Shown here one piece after another: positions 1 through 7,997 of a stretch of DNA of 64,000 nt. The stretch is from Natronococcus sp. A-GB7 (GTDB lineage: Archaea; Halobacteriota; Halobacteria; Halobacteriales; Natrialbaceae). Position 1 is the stretch's first letter. Each line of letters starts with the position of its first letter. The position numbers were made by a program, and so were the translations under genes. The notes beneath the pieces are model-generated. The model did no database searches. It was not told where the DNA came from and saw only the letters and a program-made list of their open reading frames with translations. The stretch covers positions 1-64,000 of the forward strand of contig NZ_JARUKV010000013.1 in NCBI RefSeq assembly GCF_029688865.1. Reading direction: 5' to 3'.

Positions 1-7
1 GTACAGC

Positions 8-117
8 GAACTTTTTTACCGAGGGCATCGGCTGGCGTCTGCGACGCCAGCCTCAACCCCCGGCAAAAAACTTCGATGAAAAAAGGCCGACGGCTCGCCC
101 ACAGGGCTCGCCGTCGG
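8..117. repeat. Structured inverted-repeat element
   Basis: Imperfect arms at 8-25 and 57-74, each with a run of six T or six A, enclose a perfect 10-bp stem (30-39 with 43-52, 3-nt loop). A second hairpin has arms CCGACGGC (87-94) and GCCGTCGG (110-117). The arrangement fits a bidirectional terminator or a dispersed intergenic repeat. No gene is visible in the first 200 bases. Confidence 0.6.
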
Positions 118-212
118 TGAAACACCTCGCTTCGCTTGGCGTATGCTTCTCCGTTCCATTCGCCTATCCTAATAACAGCCGTTTCACAAGATATTCTGAA
201 TAGCGAAACCTG

Positions 213-1133
213 TTACTCGAGTCGCGCTCGAGCCTCCTCGCGGCCCATTCCGAGACCGAGCTGGTGTTCGCCGTAGTAGAGCGCACCGCCGCCGCTGCCG
301 ACGATGTAGCCGAGCGGACCGACCGCCTCGATACGGTTGTCGTCGCTCGCGGTGAAGCGCATCGAGGTGTCCTCGAAGGCGAGCTCGCCGTTGACCCAGT
401 AGCGCATCGTCCCGTCGGCCTCGGCGGTTCCGCCGTCGTAGGAGTTCGTCTCGACGTAACACTCGATCTCGTTCCAGGCGTCCATCTCCACGACGGCGTC
501 GGTCATCTGGAAGTCGCCTGAGCCGTCCATGTGATAGCAGTACGAGAAGAACTTGTACCCCTCCGGCGCGGGCGAGCCGTTCCGGTTGGCGAAGCCGATC
601 GCGTTCGACCAGCCGTTCCGCCCGTCGGCCGCGCCGCCGCCCGAGGAGCCCCCGCCGTTAGTCAGCGGCGCCCAGAACATCCGGACCGTGTCGTCGGTGC
701 CCAGATCGAACCCCTCTGGGTAGACCGTAAAGCGCGTGTAGAGTTCGTCCTGCTGGTCGCCGACGTGGTCGGGGAGGCGGTACTCGCAGTTCGCGATCTT
801 CGAGTCGCCGGTGAACTCCGTTCGCAGCGAGCGCTCGTTGCCCGTTGCCCGATCCGCGCTGAACTCCGGCGTGTGCGACCCTCGAACGTCGTTGACGTCG
901 TACACCTCGTCCGGAGCCCCGTACTCGTCGTAGTCGACGTCGATCACCCGCGAGTCGGTTTCGGCGGCCGCACTCGAGGTCGCGCCCGCACCGGTACCAA
1001 CGCCGAGCGCGGCCAGTGCCCCGCCCGCGAGGCCGAGGTACGATCGCCGGCCGAGAACCTCGCCGTTACTCCCGCGAAATCCGTCGTTACGCGTCTCGTC
1101 GGTTCGGTCTCGAGCCGGGTGCTGTCGTTCCAT
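213..1133 (-). CDS. Tat-exported polysaccharide-lyase-like (PL14-type) protein
   Basis: The 306-residue product has a long charged N-terminus, then twin arginines (residues 29-30, RRSYLGL) and a hydrophobic Ala/Gly stretch, a typical haloarchaeal Tat signal with no lipobox. The mature part resembles a concanavalin-like beta-sandwich. The stretch WNEIECYVETNS...DGTMRYWVNGELAFE followed by a Gly-rich end resembles the pattern of PL14-type alginate/glucuronan lyases and of ligand-binding jelly-roll domains. The gene at 2652-3986 is a paralog with the same block. Likely role, by inference: binding or cleaving an extracellular acidic polysaccharide. I cannot assign catalytic residues. The start is chosen because it precedes the signal. 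Confidence 0.75.
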   Translation of the reverse strand: MERQHPARDRTDETRNDGFRGSNGEVLGRRSYLGLAGGALAALGVGTGAGATSSAAAETDSRVIDVDYDEYGAPDEVYDVNDVRGSHTPEFSADRATGNERSLRTEFTGDSKIANCEYRLPDHVGDQQDELYTRFTVYPEGFDLGTDDTVRMFWAPLTNGGGSSGGGAADGRNGWSNAIGFANRNGSPAPEGYKFFSYCYHMDGSGDFQMTDAVVEMDAWNEIECYVETNSYDGGTAEADGTMRYWVNGELAFEDTSMRFTASDDNRIEAVGPLGYIVGSGGGALYYGEHQLGLGMGREEARARLE

Positions 1134-1444
1134 GCGGTCGGGAAACGGGGAACGACGGTTATCAATTTTCCCTTTCGATAGACTGTAATAAAAGCCGAAA
1201 CTTATTCTGTCTGGCCGAATCCTGTGTTACGTTTGATCGAATCCGACGGCGTAGATAGTTCGGACCCAATCAGCTATTACGGCGAGCAACATGCTGTTCA
1301 CCGCGGTCAATCACGAGTTAGGCGCGGCGAAACGCGCACTCGCGACGGCTCGCCGAACCGACGACGGCGAGAAAAACGCTATTACTCGCCGATCGCGGCC
1401 GTGACGATCGGGATCGCTTTCCCCGTGGCCGTCGCCTTCGACCT
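1134..1444. other. Intergenic region, no gene
   Basis: This is the divergent region between the exported protein and the ATP-grasp gene. It holds AT-rich patches near 1160-1200 that could contain the leftward promoter. Short open frames here have no haloarchaeal coding character. Confidence 0.5.
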
Positions 1445-2665
1445 ATGCTACCGGGGCCGCGAGTGCTCGTCCTCGACGGGGACTACCCGACCTCGCTGAC
1501 GATCGCCGGCGAACTCTCGGCGGATCTCGAGGCGACGATCGTCGGTGCCGGGACCTCCCGGTACAGCCGCCTCCCCCGCTCGCGGTACTGCGACGTCGCG
1601 GTGACGATCCCCCCGCCGGACGATCCGGACTACCTCGACGCGCTGTGGGCGGTCCTCGAGGCAACCCGGCCGCAGCTCGTGCTCCCGGTCGGATACGAGT
1701 CAGCCGCCGCGCTCGAGTCCGTCCGCGACGAACTGCCCGACTCCACGGCGGTGTGTCTCCCCGATCCCGACGCCTTCGAGACCGCCGCTGACAAGGCGGC
1801 GACGATGGCGATGGCCGAACGCCTCGGGATCGACGTCCCGACCGACTACTCGAGTCTCGTCGAGACGCTCGACGCCGAGGGACGGGAGCGGGGCGCGCTC
1901 GAGGCCCTCGAGTTCCCGCTGTTTTGCAAAGCGCGTCGGGAGGCCGGCGGTGGCCACGAGACGACCGCCCGGGTCGTCGACCCCGCGCGGTTCTGGGAGG
2001 TCTACGACCGACTCCAGAGCGCGTCGCCGACCGGCGAGGTGCTCGTCCAGGAGTCGATCGACGGCTCGAGCGTGACCTACGGCTGCGGGCTGTTCTGCCG
2101 AAACGGAGAGATCGAACTGCGGATGGCTCACGAGGAGTTGCGGTCGGTCCCGCGTCGCGGCGGGAGCGGCACGCACCTTCGGCTGCGTCGGGACCCCGCC
2201 CTCGAGGCCGCGGCGAGCGACCTGCTCCGGGAACTCGAGTGGGACGGCGTCGCCCTCGTCGAGTGCAAGCGCCGCGCGAGCGGCGAGCTCGTCCTCATGG
2301 AGATCAACCCGAAGTTCTGGGCCTCCTACGCGCTGGCCAGCGCCCACGGCTACCGGTTCGCCTCGCGGCTGGTCGCGACGACGCTGGGGCTCGAGGACCG
2401 ACTGCCCGATCGTCCGCTCGAGACGACCGGGGAGATGACGTTCCCGCTCCGGGAGCTGTACTACTACGCGCGAAACCGGGAGGCGGAGCGACTGCTCGAG
2501 TGCGTGCGCGCGGTCGCGAGGCCGGGGGTCCCCTGGAACGTCGATCGCTCGGACCTCCGCGCGTGGCTGACGCCGCCGGCGGCCCTCCTCGAGGGACTCC
2601 CGACCGGGATCGCCGAGGCGGGCCGATCCGGCGACAGCGAGGTGGTCGCGTTCACGCGCCGGTAG
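1445..2665 (+). CDS. ATP-grasp ligase (CarB-like)
   Basis: The 406-residue protein has an N-terminal pre-ATP-grasp Rossmann-like domain (VLVLDGDYPTSLTIAGEL), then ATP-grasp motifs: FPLFCKARREAGGG (phosphate-binding loop), EVLVQESIDG, and the metal-binding MEINPKFW near residue 290. The family joins carboxylates to amines or thiols through an acyl phosphate; the substrate is unknown. It shows the same architecture as the protein at 61654-62865, which also lies in a glycosylation context, so both may attach amino acids to sugars or peptides. Its 3' end overlaps the convergent lipoprotein gene by 14 nt. Confidence 0.85.
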   Translation: MLPGPRVLVLDGDYPTSLTIAGELSADLEATIVGAGTSRYSRLPRSRYCDVAVTIPPPDDPDYLDALWAVLEATRPQLVLPVGYESAAALESVRDELPDSTAVCLPDPDAFETAADKAATMAMAERLGIDVPTDYSSLVETLDAEGRERGALEALEFPLFCKARREAGGGHETTARVVDPARFWEVYDRLQSASPTGEVLVQESIDGSSVTYGCGLFCRNGEIELRMAHEELRSVPRRGGSGTHLRLRRDPALEAAASDLLRELEWDGVALVECKRRASGELVLMEINPKFWASYALASAHGYRFASRLVATTLGLEDRLPDRPLETTGEMTFPLRELYYYARNREAERLLECVRAVARPGVPWNVDRSDLRAWLTPPAALLEGLPTGIAEAGRSGDSEVVAFTRR

Positions 2666-3986
2666 GCGAATCGGGATAATCGCCGGGGTCGACCTCGTCG
2701 CCACCGACCCAGAGCTCGTCGGGTTCGGGGTCGGCCTCGAGGGCGACGACCTCGCCGTCGAAGAGGTAGCCGTCGACGGTCTCGGGTTCGGCAGTCGCCT
2801 CGGCGGTCGCGTACCCGTGTTCGGACTCCTCGGCGGGCGTGATCTCGACGGTCGCGTTGTAGGTGGCCTGGTGGCCGTCGGCGTTGCTCCAGTCGGTGTG
2901 GACCACGGTGTCGTCGACGAACAGGCGGTAGGTCGCGCGCTCCGCGCCGTTAGCGTAGGTTACCCGGCCGTCGTAGGCGTCCATGTTCGCCGGATCCTCG
3001 AAGTACGGGTGCTGGTCGTACGGCGGGATCTCGGGGATCCCCGCCGCGAGCAGTTCGTGTTCGTCGTAGTAGATCGCCAGATCGCCGGGTGCGGTCTCGC
3101 TCCCGCCGTAGCGCACCAGCGGGCCGGCGTACTCGACGGCCTGCTCCTCGACCGTCGTCCAGCGGAAGTCCGTTCGCTCGTAGGCGAGGTCGCCGTCGAT
3201 CCAGCACCGAGCCTCGCCGTCGGCGAACGCCTCGCCGCCCGCGACCGTGTTCATCGCGACCTCGGTCTCGAGGGCGATCCACTCGCCGGCCGACAGCCGG
3301 GCGTCGGTCAGTTCGAACTCGCCGCTGGTCGAGGGCTGATCGAGGTGGTAGGTGTAGGCCGCGAGCTTGTACTCGTCGGCCGATCGCCCCTCACGGTTCG
3401 TGATCGCGAGCATGCTCGACCAGCCGTCGGTGCCCGAGGGCCGTCCGCGACCGCCCGAGCCCAGCCCGCCCGCCTCGGTGTTCAGTCCGAGCGTCCAGAA
3501 CCGGCAGACGTCGCCCGGCTCCATTGTCCAGTCCTCGCTCAGCCGGATCATCGCCCGCTGGCGGACCTCGAGTGGCTGGCCGTAGCCGTTCGCGGGAAAC
3601 CAGTAGGCGGCGTTGCTCCCGTTGCTCTCGCCGCGAGGGATCTCGCAGCGCAACGCCGTCTCCCCCTCGAAGGTGTGGTTGTCGACGAGCGAGAACGCCG
3701 TCGGCTCGCCCGACCAGACCCGGTAGCTTTCTGAGGGGTCCTCGAGGGCGTCGTACTCGACCCCGACGAATTCGACGGCCTCGTCGTCCCCGTCGGCGTG
3801 GTCCGCGAGCGAGTCCTCGAACCCGACCGACTCGTCCGGCACCTCGTCCTCGGGCGGTTCCTCCGGCACCGCCTCCTCCGGCTCCTCTGATTCGTCAGGC
3901 TCCTCGGGGTCATCGGTCGGACACCCCGCCAGCAGCACCGTCGCAGCGACGGCGCCGCTCGCCCGCAGAACGGTTCGCCGGTCCAT
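2652..3986 (-). CDS. Tat lipoprotein with PL14-like domain
   Basis: The 444-residue product begins MDRRTVLRASGAVAATVLLAGC, a Tat motif with lipobox LAGC (Cys 22), followed by an acidic Pro/Glu linker typical of haloarchaeal lipoproteins. The central domain is homologous to 213-1133 (WIALETEVAMNTVAGG, then DGEARCWIDGDLAYERTDF) and PL14-like. The C-terminal ~110 residues (from about NMDAYDGRVTYANG) look like an added beta domain. Predicted location: outer face of the membrane, acting on or binding polysaccharide. The activity is inferred from fold-level similarity only. Confidence 0.75.
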   Translation of the reverse strand: MDRRTVLRASGAVAATVLLAGCPTDDPEEPDESEEPEEAVPEEPPEDEVPDESVGFEDSLADHADGDDEAVEFVGVEYDALEDPSESYRVWSGEPTAFSLVDNHTFEGETALRCEIPRGESNGSNAAYWFPANGYGQPLEVRQRAMIRLSEDWTMEPGDVCRFWTLGLNTEAGGLGSGGRGRPSGTDGWSSMLAITNREGRSADEYKLAAYTYHLDQPSTSGEFELTDARLSAGEWIALETEVAMNTVAGGEAFADGEARCWIDGDLAYERTDFRWTTVEEQAVEYAGPLVRYGGSETAPGDLAIYYDEHELLAAGIPEIPPYDQHPYFEDPANMDAYDGRVTYANGAERATYRLFVDDTVVHTDWSNADGHQATYNATVEITPAEESEHGYATAEATAEPETVDGYLFDGEVVALEADPEPDELWVGGDEVDPGDYPDSPTGA

Positions 3987-4308
3987 CGCCGGTGAAACGC
4001 GTCGGCGGTCCTATAGCGTTCGGCACCGTCCCGACGGGAAGCGCGATATTGTCGCCGCTCGAGGGCGGTAACTGCGCCGGCTCGAGGGCGGTAACCACGA
4101 GTTATCGATCGACGAAGCCGGGACGCATTGCGCCGTTGGGTCGCGTCGACGGTCACGGGACAGCACTCGATTACGTCGCCACAAGCTGTCGATTCCGCCG
4201 AACGTCCTGTAACGTTTTTCGCGGTGGTTCGCGTAGCCGCCTCTCGACCGTGTACTACCGCCAGACGGGATCGTTCGGCCCGGTCTCCCGCCGGGATCGG
4301 AGGACGGG
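3987..4308. other. Intergenic region, no gene
   Basis: This region lies between the divergent lipoprotein and membrane-protein genes. It contains a short near-direct repeat, CTCGAGGGCGGTAAC, at about 4059 and 4081, and AT-rich patches (TATAGCG at about 4012, CTGTAACGTTTTTCGCG near 4208) that may be promoters for the two flanking genes. Confidence 0.4.
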
Positions 4309-6195
4309 ATGAGCCCGGGGGTTCTGGAGCCGGCTCGACTGCTCTCGGCCGCGCTCGTCGCAGCGGCCGTGCTGGGCGTCGGAATCCCGTTCGCACTCGG
4401 GCTGTCGAACCTGTCGATCCTGGGGCTGTACGTCGCCGTGCCGCTGCTCGCAGCGCCGCTGGTCGCCCGTCGACTTCGCCGCGAGCCGGCGGACGTCGCC
4501 GGGACGGCGGCGCCGATCCGGGTCGACTGGCGCCTCCTGTCGACGGCGTTTCACCTCCTGGTCGGCGCGCTCGTGGTCGTCCTCGTCGCGAGCGAGGTCC
4601 GACCCTACGGCTTCTACGCGGGCGTGGCCGTCCTCTACGGGCTTTGTTTCCTGCTGATCGTGACGACTCCGCCGGAGCGGGCGAGCCGTGCGATCGGGCT
4701 CTACCACCTGGTCGTCGCCCTCCTACTGGTCGTGTTCAGCGTCACGCTGTACTACGACTTCTTCGTCGGCCACACCGATCTCTCGGCCCACACCGCGATG
4801 ACCGAAACGATCCTCGAGACCGGGCGGACGTCGACCCTGCTACCGGGCTACGAGTCGTTCCAGCTCTGGCACGTCTACGCCGCGTTCGGTTCGCTTCTGT
4901 TGGGCGAGGGCGTCGCGGCCCACACGACCACCTACCTCCTCTCGGGCGGACTGTTCGCGGCGGGAGTCGGGCTCGTCTTTGGGCTAGCCCGTCGGCTCCA
5001 CCCCGACGAGACGTTCGGCCTGCTGGCCTCGCTGGTGGCGATCGCGTTCCCGCTGTACCTGTTCTACGGGATGTACTCGATCCCCCGCAGCGCGACGTCT
5101 ATTGTCCTGCTCGCCTTGCTGGTCGCGCTCGCGAGCCGGCCGACCGCCGGAACGAGGCTGCTGACCGTCGGACTCGTCGTCGCCATCGTCGTCGCCCACC
5201 CCGTGACGATCCCGTTCGTGCTGGCGATCCTCGCGCTCGTCGCGCTGGCCGAGCGCGCGACCGGTCGGGCCGACCCGCTCGTCGACGCCTACGTTCTGGC
5301 GGTGTCGGTGCTGGTGACGAGTCTCTACTGGCTGTACGCCGCGGAGGGACTCGTCGTCCGGCTCGCGGGGACGATCGAGTCGGTCCTGTTCGACCCCTCG
5401 GAGTCGGCGGTTCCGGAGGGCGTGGTCGCCAGCCCCTGGGTCGAGGTCGCGAACTACGTCCCCTACGGGTTCGCACTCTTCTTCGTCGTCCTCGGCTTCC
5501 TGTTCCTGCTCGAGCGCCGTTCTCGAGGAACCGACGCGATCGAGGACGCTCCCTCGAGTGCGGCCGTCGCGAGCGACGGTGGCCGACCGCGGAGCCCGCA
5601 CCTGCTGGCGATCGGACTCGTCACCGTCGCCCTCGTTCCCCTCGTCTTCCCCGGCCCGCTGCTCCTGCTCGACGCGCTCGCGGGGGTCAACGTCGACCGG
5701 TTCGGCCACTACGGGTTCGCGTTTGTCGCGCTGACGGGCGGGTACGGACTGTACGAACTCGTCCGCCGTGGCGGTCTCGTGACCCTGCTGGCTCTGCTGG
5801 TGATCCTCTCGCTGTTTACGTTCACCGCGGTCTCGAACGACTTCACCGCCTCCGACAACCCCGTCGTCGAGCGCCCGTTCTACACCTTCTACCTCGAGGA
5901 CGAGGAGCGCCAGTCGTTCGAAACGATCGACGACCGCTACCGGGGCGAGTTCGGCACCGATCGGGTCAGCTGTCGGTACGCGGGCGAACGCCTCGGGGCG
6001 CCGTGTGCGGTGGTCGACGCCGCCGAAGGCGGCGCCATGTTCGACGAGCACGACGCCGTCCTCCTGCGGGATGGCGAACTCGAGGACCGCCCGCTGCAGT
6101 TCTCGGCGTACGTCGACGAGGCGGAGCTTCCACGGGAGGGACTCGAGGACCGGGATCGAGTCTACGACTCCGGCTCGGTGTCGTTTCACGCCTGA
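4309..6195 (+). CDS. Polytopic membrane protein, possible GT-C-type glycosyltransferase or polymerase
   Basis: The 628 residues contain about a dozen or more hydrophobic helices and end in a soluble acidic tail of about 120 residues. An extracytoplasmic loop after an early helix reads FFVGHTDLSAHTAMTETI, with the acidic/His residues expected of GT-C enzymes. Further on, AHPVTIPFV and ETFGLLASL lie in helices. The protein at 38718-40514 has the same layout (GEGDALSHLGRTMDL, LHPQQAANLL), so the two form a family, here interpreted as lipid-linked glycan polymerases or transferases. A much longer frame covering the same DNA is an overlapping shadow: it lacks hydrophobic and acidic bias. Confidence 0.7.
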   Translation: MSPGVLEPARLLSAALVAAAVLGVGIPFALGLSNLSILGLYVAVPLLAAPLVARRLRREPADVAGTAAPIRVDWRLLSTAFHLLVGALVVVLVASEVRPYGFYAGVAVLYGLCFLLIVTTPPERASRAIGLYHLVVALLLVVFSVTLYYDFFVGHTDLSAHTAMTETILETGRTSTLLPGYESFQLWHVYAAFGSLLLGEGVAAHTTTYLLSGGLFAAGVGLVFGLARRLHPDETFGLLASLVAIAFPLYLFYGMYSIPRSATSIVLLALLVALASRPTAGTRLLTVGLVVAIVVAHPVTIPFVLAILALVALAERATGRADPLVDAYVLAVSVLVTSLYWLYAAEGLVVRLAGTIESVLFDPSESAVPEGVVASPWVEVANYVPYGFALFFVVLGFLFLLERRSRGTDAIEDAPSSAAVASDGGRPRSPHLLAIGLVTVALVPLVFPGPLLLLDALAGVNVDRFGHYGFAFVALTGGYGLYELVRRGGLVTLLALLVILSLFTFTAVSNDFTASDNPVVERPFYTFYLEDEERQSFETIDDRYRGEFGTDRVSCRYAGERLGAPCAVVDAAEGGAMFDEHDAVLLRDGELEDRPLQFSAYVDEAELPREGLEDRDRVYDSGSVSFHA

Positions 6196-6414
6196 GGACG
6201 CGTGGCCGCTCACGTCTCTCCGCCCCGAGGCAGCCGGAAAACCAGCAACGTCGTCTTTCCCGGACTGCAGGGTTCGCGTCGGAGGTGCTGCGTAAACCGC
6301 CGGATCGACCGCCGAAAGGGGACCTGCAATCGGGTTCGGTGGACTGCTTGTCCGTGGAGTACAGGTAGTGCAGCACGATCACGCCCCGTGTTACCCCCAC
6401 TCCGGGCGGGGAAG

Positions 6415-6894
6415 TCACTCCTCGGAAACCGGGTCTTGCGCCGATACCGCTGCGGTGACGTTCTGGACGTACCGCATGCTCGTCGCGATCGACATGATCC
6501 CGTCCGTCAGCGCCTGCTGGCTCGCGCCGTCCGGATAGAGCCGGTATTCGGTCCGAATCGTCTCCGCGTTCCGCAGTTCGCAAGACGCTCTCTCTTCGTC
6601 GAGAACCGTATAGAAGCCCGGCGTCGAGGCGAGCATCGGCCCGACGTACTTGAGCAACTCACCGCGGCGCTGATCGCCCCGGAGCAGCGTTTTGGCCGCG
6701 CCGGTGTCGAACCCGCTCTGTCCGACGAGCCGGATCGGTCCGAACTCGGTCTCCTTGATCACGTGTATCGGAAGCCGCGAGAGTTCGACCTGGTAGTTGA
6801 ACGCGGTCTCCTCGTCGGTGTGTCGGGTCGCGTTACTGATCTCCGTATCGTCCAACCACTTTCGTACCTGCGCTTCGCTCACGTGGGTCGACAT
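6415..6894 (-). CDS. Hypothetical soluble protein
   Basis: The product is 159 residues, acidic and soluble. It begins with a helical segment (EAQVRKWLDDTEISNATRHTD) followed by alternating beta strands (NYQVELSRLPIHVIKE, GPIRLVGQSGFD) and a C-terminal helix. The general order recalls small chaperone-like alpha/beta folds of archaeal DUF2299-type proteins, but I cannot confirm family membership. A TATA-like box 25-35 bp upstream places transcription initiation almost at the ATG, which supports this start and leaderless expression. Confidence 0.65.
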   Translation of the reverse strand: MSTHVSEAQVRKWLDDTEISNATRHTDEETAFNYQVELSRLPIHVIKETEFGPIRLVGQSGFDTGAAKTLLRGDQRRGELLKYVGPMLASTPGFYTVLDEERASCELRNAETIRTEYRLYPDGASQQALTDGIMSIATSMRYVQNVTAAVSAQDPVSEE

Positions 6895-6917
6895 GCAGGA
6901 ACGTCCACCGCCGTTCG

Positions 6918-6930
6918 ATCGAGAATAAGG
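6918..6930 (-). promoter_or_regulatory. Leaderless promoter of the 6415-6894 gene
   Basis: Read on the minus strand, CCTTATTCTCG is a TATA-like box centred about 27-30 nt upstream of the ATG at 6894. Confidence 0.5.
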
Positions 6931-7106
6931 CTTCAGCGTTCCGAGACCTGACCGACGACCGCTTCGACGAGGCCATCGACCGGCTAATCGAGGGGGTCTT
7001 CCGGGCGGATACCTACCTGCTCAGCCTCGACCCGGACGAGCTCGAGCCGGGATACACCTTCGACTCCGGAAGTTCGATCGATGAGACGGATCCGTTCGGA
7101 GACTGA
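6925..7106 (+). pseudogene. Orphan C-terminal coding fragment
   Basis: An open frame without a proper start runs to TGA at 7104-7106 and encodes AFRDLTDDRFDEAIDRLI, then GVFRADTYLLSLDPDELEPG and an acidic tail. Its Asp/Glu richness and codon use are haloarchaeal, unlike chance frames. The N-terminal part has been lost, and the frame now begins beside the promoter of the divergent gene. An IS200/IS605-like hairpin follows 5 nt after the stop. The original family is not recognised. Confidence 0.5.
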
Positions 7107-7110
7107 GCTA

Positions 7111-7130
7111 CCCACGACCGAAGCCGTGGG
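7111..7130. mobile_element. IS200/IS605-like terminal hairpin (solo)
   Basis: CCCACGACCGAAGCCGTGGG is an imperfect stem of the type found at the ends of haloarchaeal IS200/IS605 (TnpA/TnpB) elements. No transposase gene is nearby. It could be a relic end or a terminator for the preceding fragment. Confidence 0.5.
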
Positions 7131-7195
7131 CTTTCGCGCCGTTTCTCTGTAACTAACTTGTTGGGCCGGTCCTATTAATTCCTCTACTAGACTAG

Positions 7196-7205
7196 AATTA
7201 ATATA
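7196..7205 (+). promoter_or_regulatory. TATA box of the 7230 gene
   Basis: AATTAATATA lies in an unusually AT-rich stretch, just after two CTAG tetranucleotides (7187-7195). The distance to the ATG at 7230 fits leaderless transcription better than the ATG at 7212. Confidence 0.55.
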
Positions 7206-7229
7206 CCCCAGATGGAGGATGGTGATACT

Positions 7230-7682
7230 ATGCCGATCGATATTGAATCGGACCAGTGGGGCAAGAGCAAGCAGATCGATATTCTAGAAGTAGAGATAGA
7301 GAGGTATCTCCAAAAAAATTCGGAGACGGCTTATACGGCATCGGAAATCGCGGATGACCTTACGGTCGAAAAGCCGGAGGCGTTTCCCGAATCGGTGCTC
7401 GCTGAGCGAGACGCTGCCAGGTTATCTCGGACCGTATTGGTCACATCCCGCCTGGAAAAGTTAGCTTGGCACGACCGTGTCGAAGCCCGCACCCTCGACA
7501 ACGAATCGTATTATACTGATCGGGAAGACGGTCAGTTCCCGATAGCCGAAGTAGATCAGAACATCCCCAACCGGTTTATCGATCTCGAGCAGAAAATCGA
7601 AGAGATCGATGACCAACTGGGACGCATACGGATACTGCTTCGAGACCTTGACGAAGTTCCTTCGGACTTTGACCTGCAGTGA
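7230..7682 (+). CDS. Hypothetical winged-helix-like protein with C-terminal coiled coil
   Basis: The product is 150 residues from ATG 7230 (156 if ATG 7212 is used). A predicted helix-turn-helix region around ETAYTASEIADDLTV, followed by LSRTVLVTSRLEKLAWHDRV, resembles haloarchaeal winged-helix domains. The C-terminus IDLEQKIEEIDDQLGRIRI looks like a coiled coil for dimerisation. Base composition is clearly more AT-rich than the surroundings, a sign of transfer. No functional partner is evident. Confidence 0.65.
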   Translation: MPIDIESDQWGKSKQIDILEVEIERYLQKNSETAYTASEIADDLTVEKPEAFPESVLAERDAARLSRTVLVTSRLEKLAWHDRVEARTLDNESYYTDREDGQFPIAEVDQNIPNRFIDLEQKIEEIDDQLGRIRILLRDLDEVPSDFDLQ

Positions 7683-7703
7683 ACCGCCTCGAGGTCAAGT
7701 GGT

Positions 7704-7722
7704 CGAGACGCCCCCGGCGTCT
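7704..7722 (+). terminator. Stem-loop after the 7230-7682 gene
   Basis: GAGACGCCCCCGGCGTCTC is a near-perfect GC stem about 20 nt after the stop codon. No T run follows it, so a terminator role is tentative. Confidence 0.4.
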
Positions 7723-7741
7723 CGTCGTCGAGCGAAACCTT

Positions 7742-7790
7742 CGATTTTGCGCACCTCGCGGAACGAAGTTCCGTTCAGTCACGAAAATCT
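7742..7790. repeat. Nested inverted repeat in intergenic DNA
   Basis: The inner stem CGGAAC/GTTCCG (7759-7764 with 7768-7773, loop GAA) is bracketed by the outer arms GATTTTG (7743-7749) and CGAAAATC (7782-7789). It is probably a dispersed structured intergenic element. The rest of 7683-7984 has no gene. Confidence 0.45.
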
Positions 7791-7973
7791 TCGGTTCTCG
7801 ACCAGCCCCGAGACACTCGGCCTGCTCCGCCTGTAGATACACCCACCGGGGACCGAATCAGGCGCCCGATGGAAAGAGGCCGGCTGAGGCGGTTCCGGGA
7901 AGCAAAAATAGCCGGTGAACAAATACGTCTACGGTAAACTCTTCCGTGTCGGCAGAACGGCAGTCCACTGCCG

Positions 7974-7997
7974 CACCCACCGCTTCAGCGGTGGGTG
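7974..7997. mobile_element. IS200/IS605-like hairpin at the exporter gene 3' end
   Basis: This is a perfect 10-bp stem, CACCCACCGC TTCA GCGGTGGGTG. The stop codon of the ABC transporter gene (7985-7987) lies in its loop. A second inverted pair, GGCAG/CTGCC, lies just outside (about 7951-7972). It may be an insertion relic that now supplies the stop codon, or a terminator. Confidence 0.5.

Noticed and set aside
4128-6368. 746-codon frame overlapping the membrane-protein gene on the same strand
   Set aside because: Its product is Arg/Pro-rich and not acidic, with no hydrophobic pattern. The frame at 4309-6195 has clear transmembrane helices.
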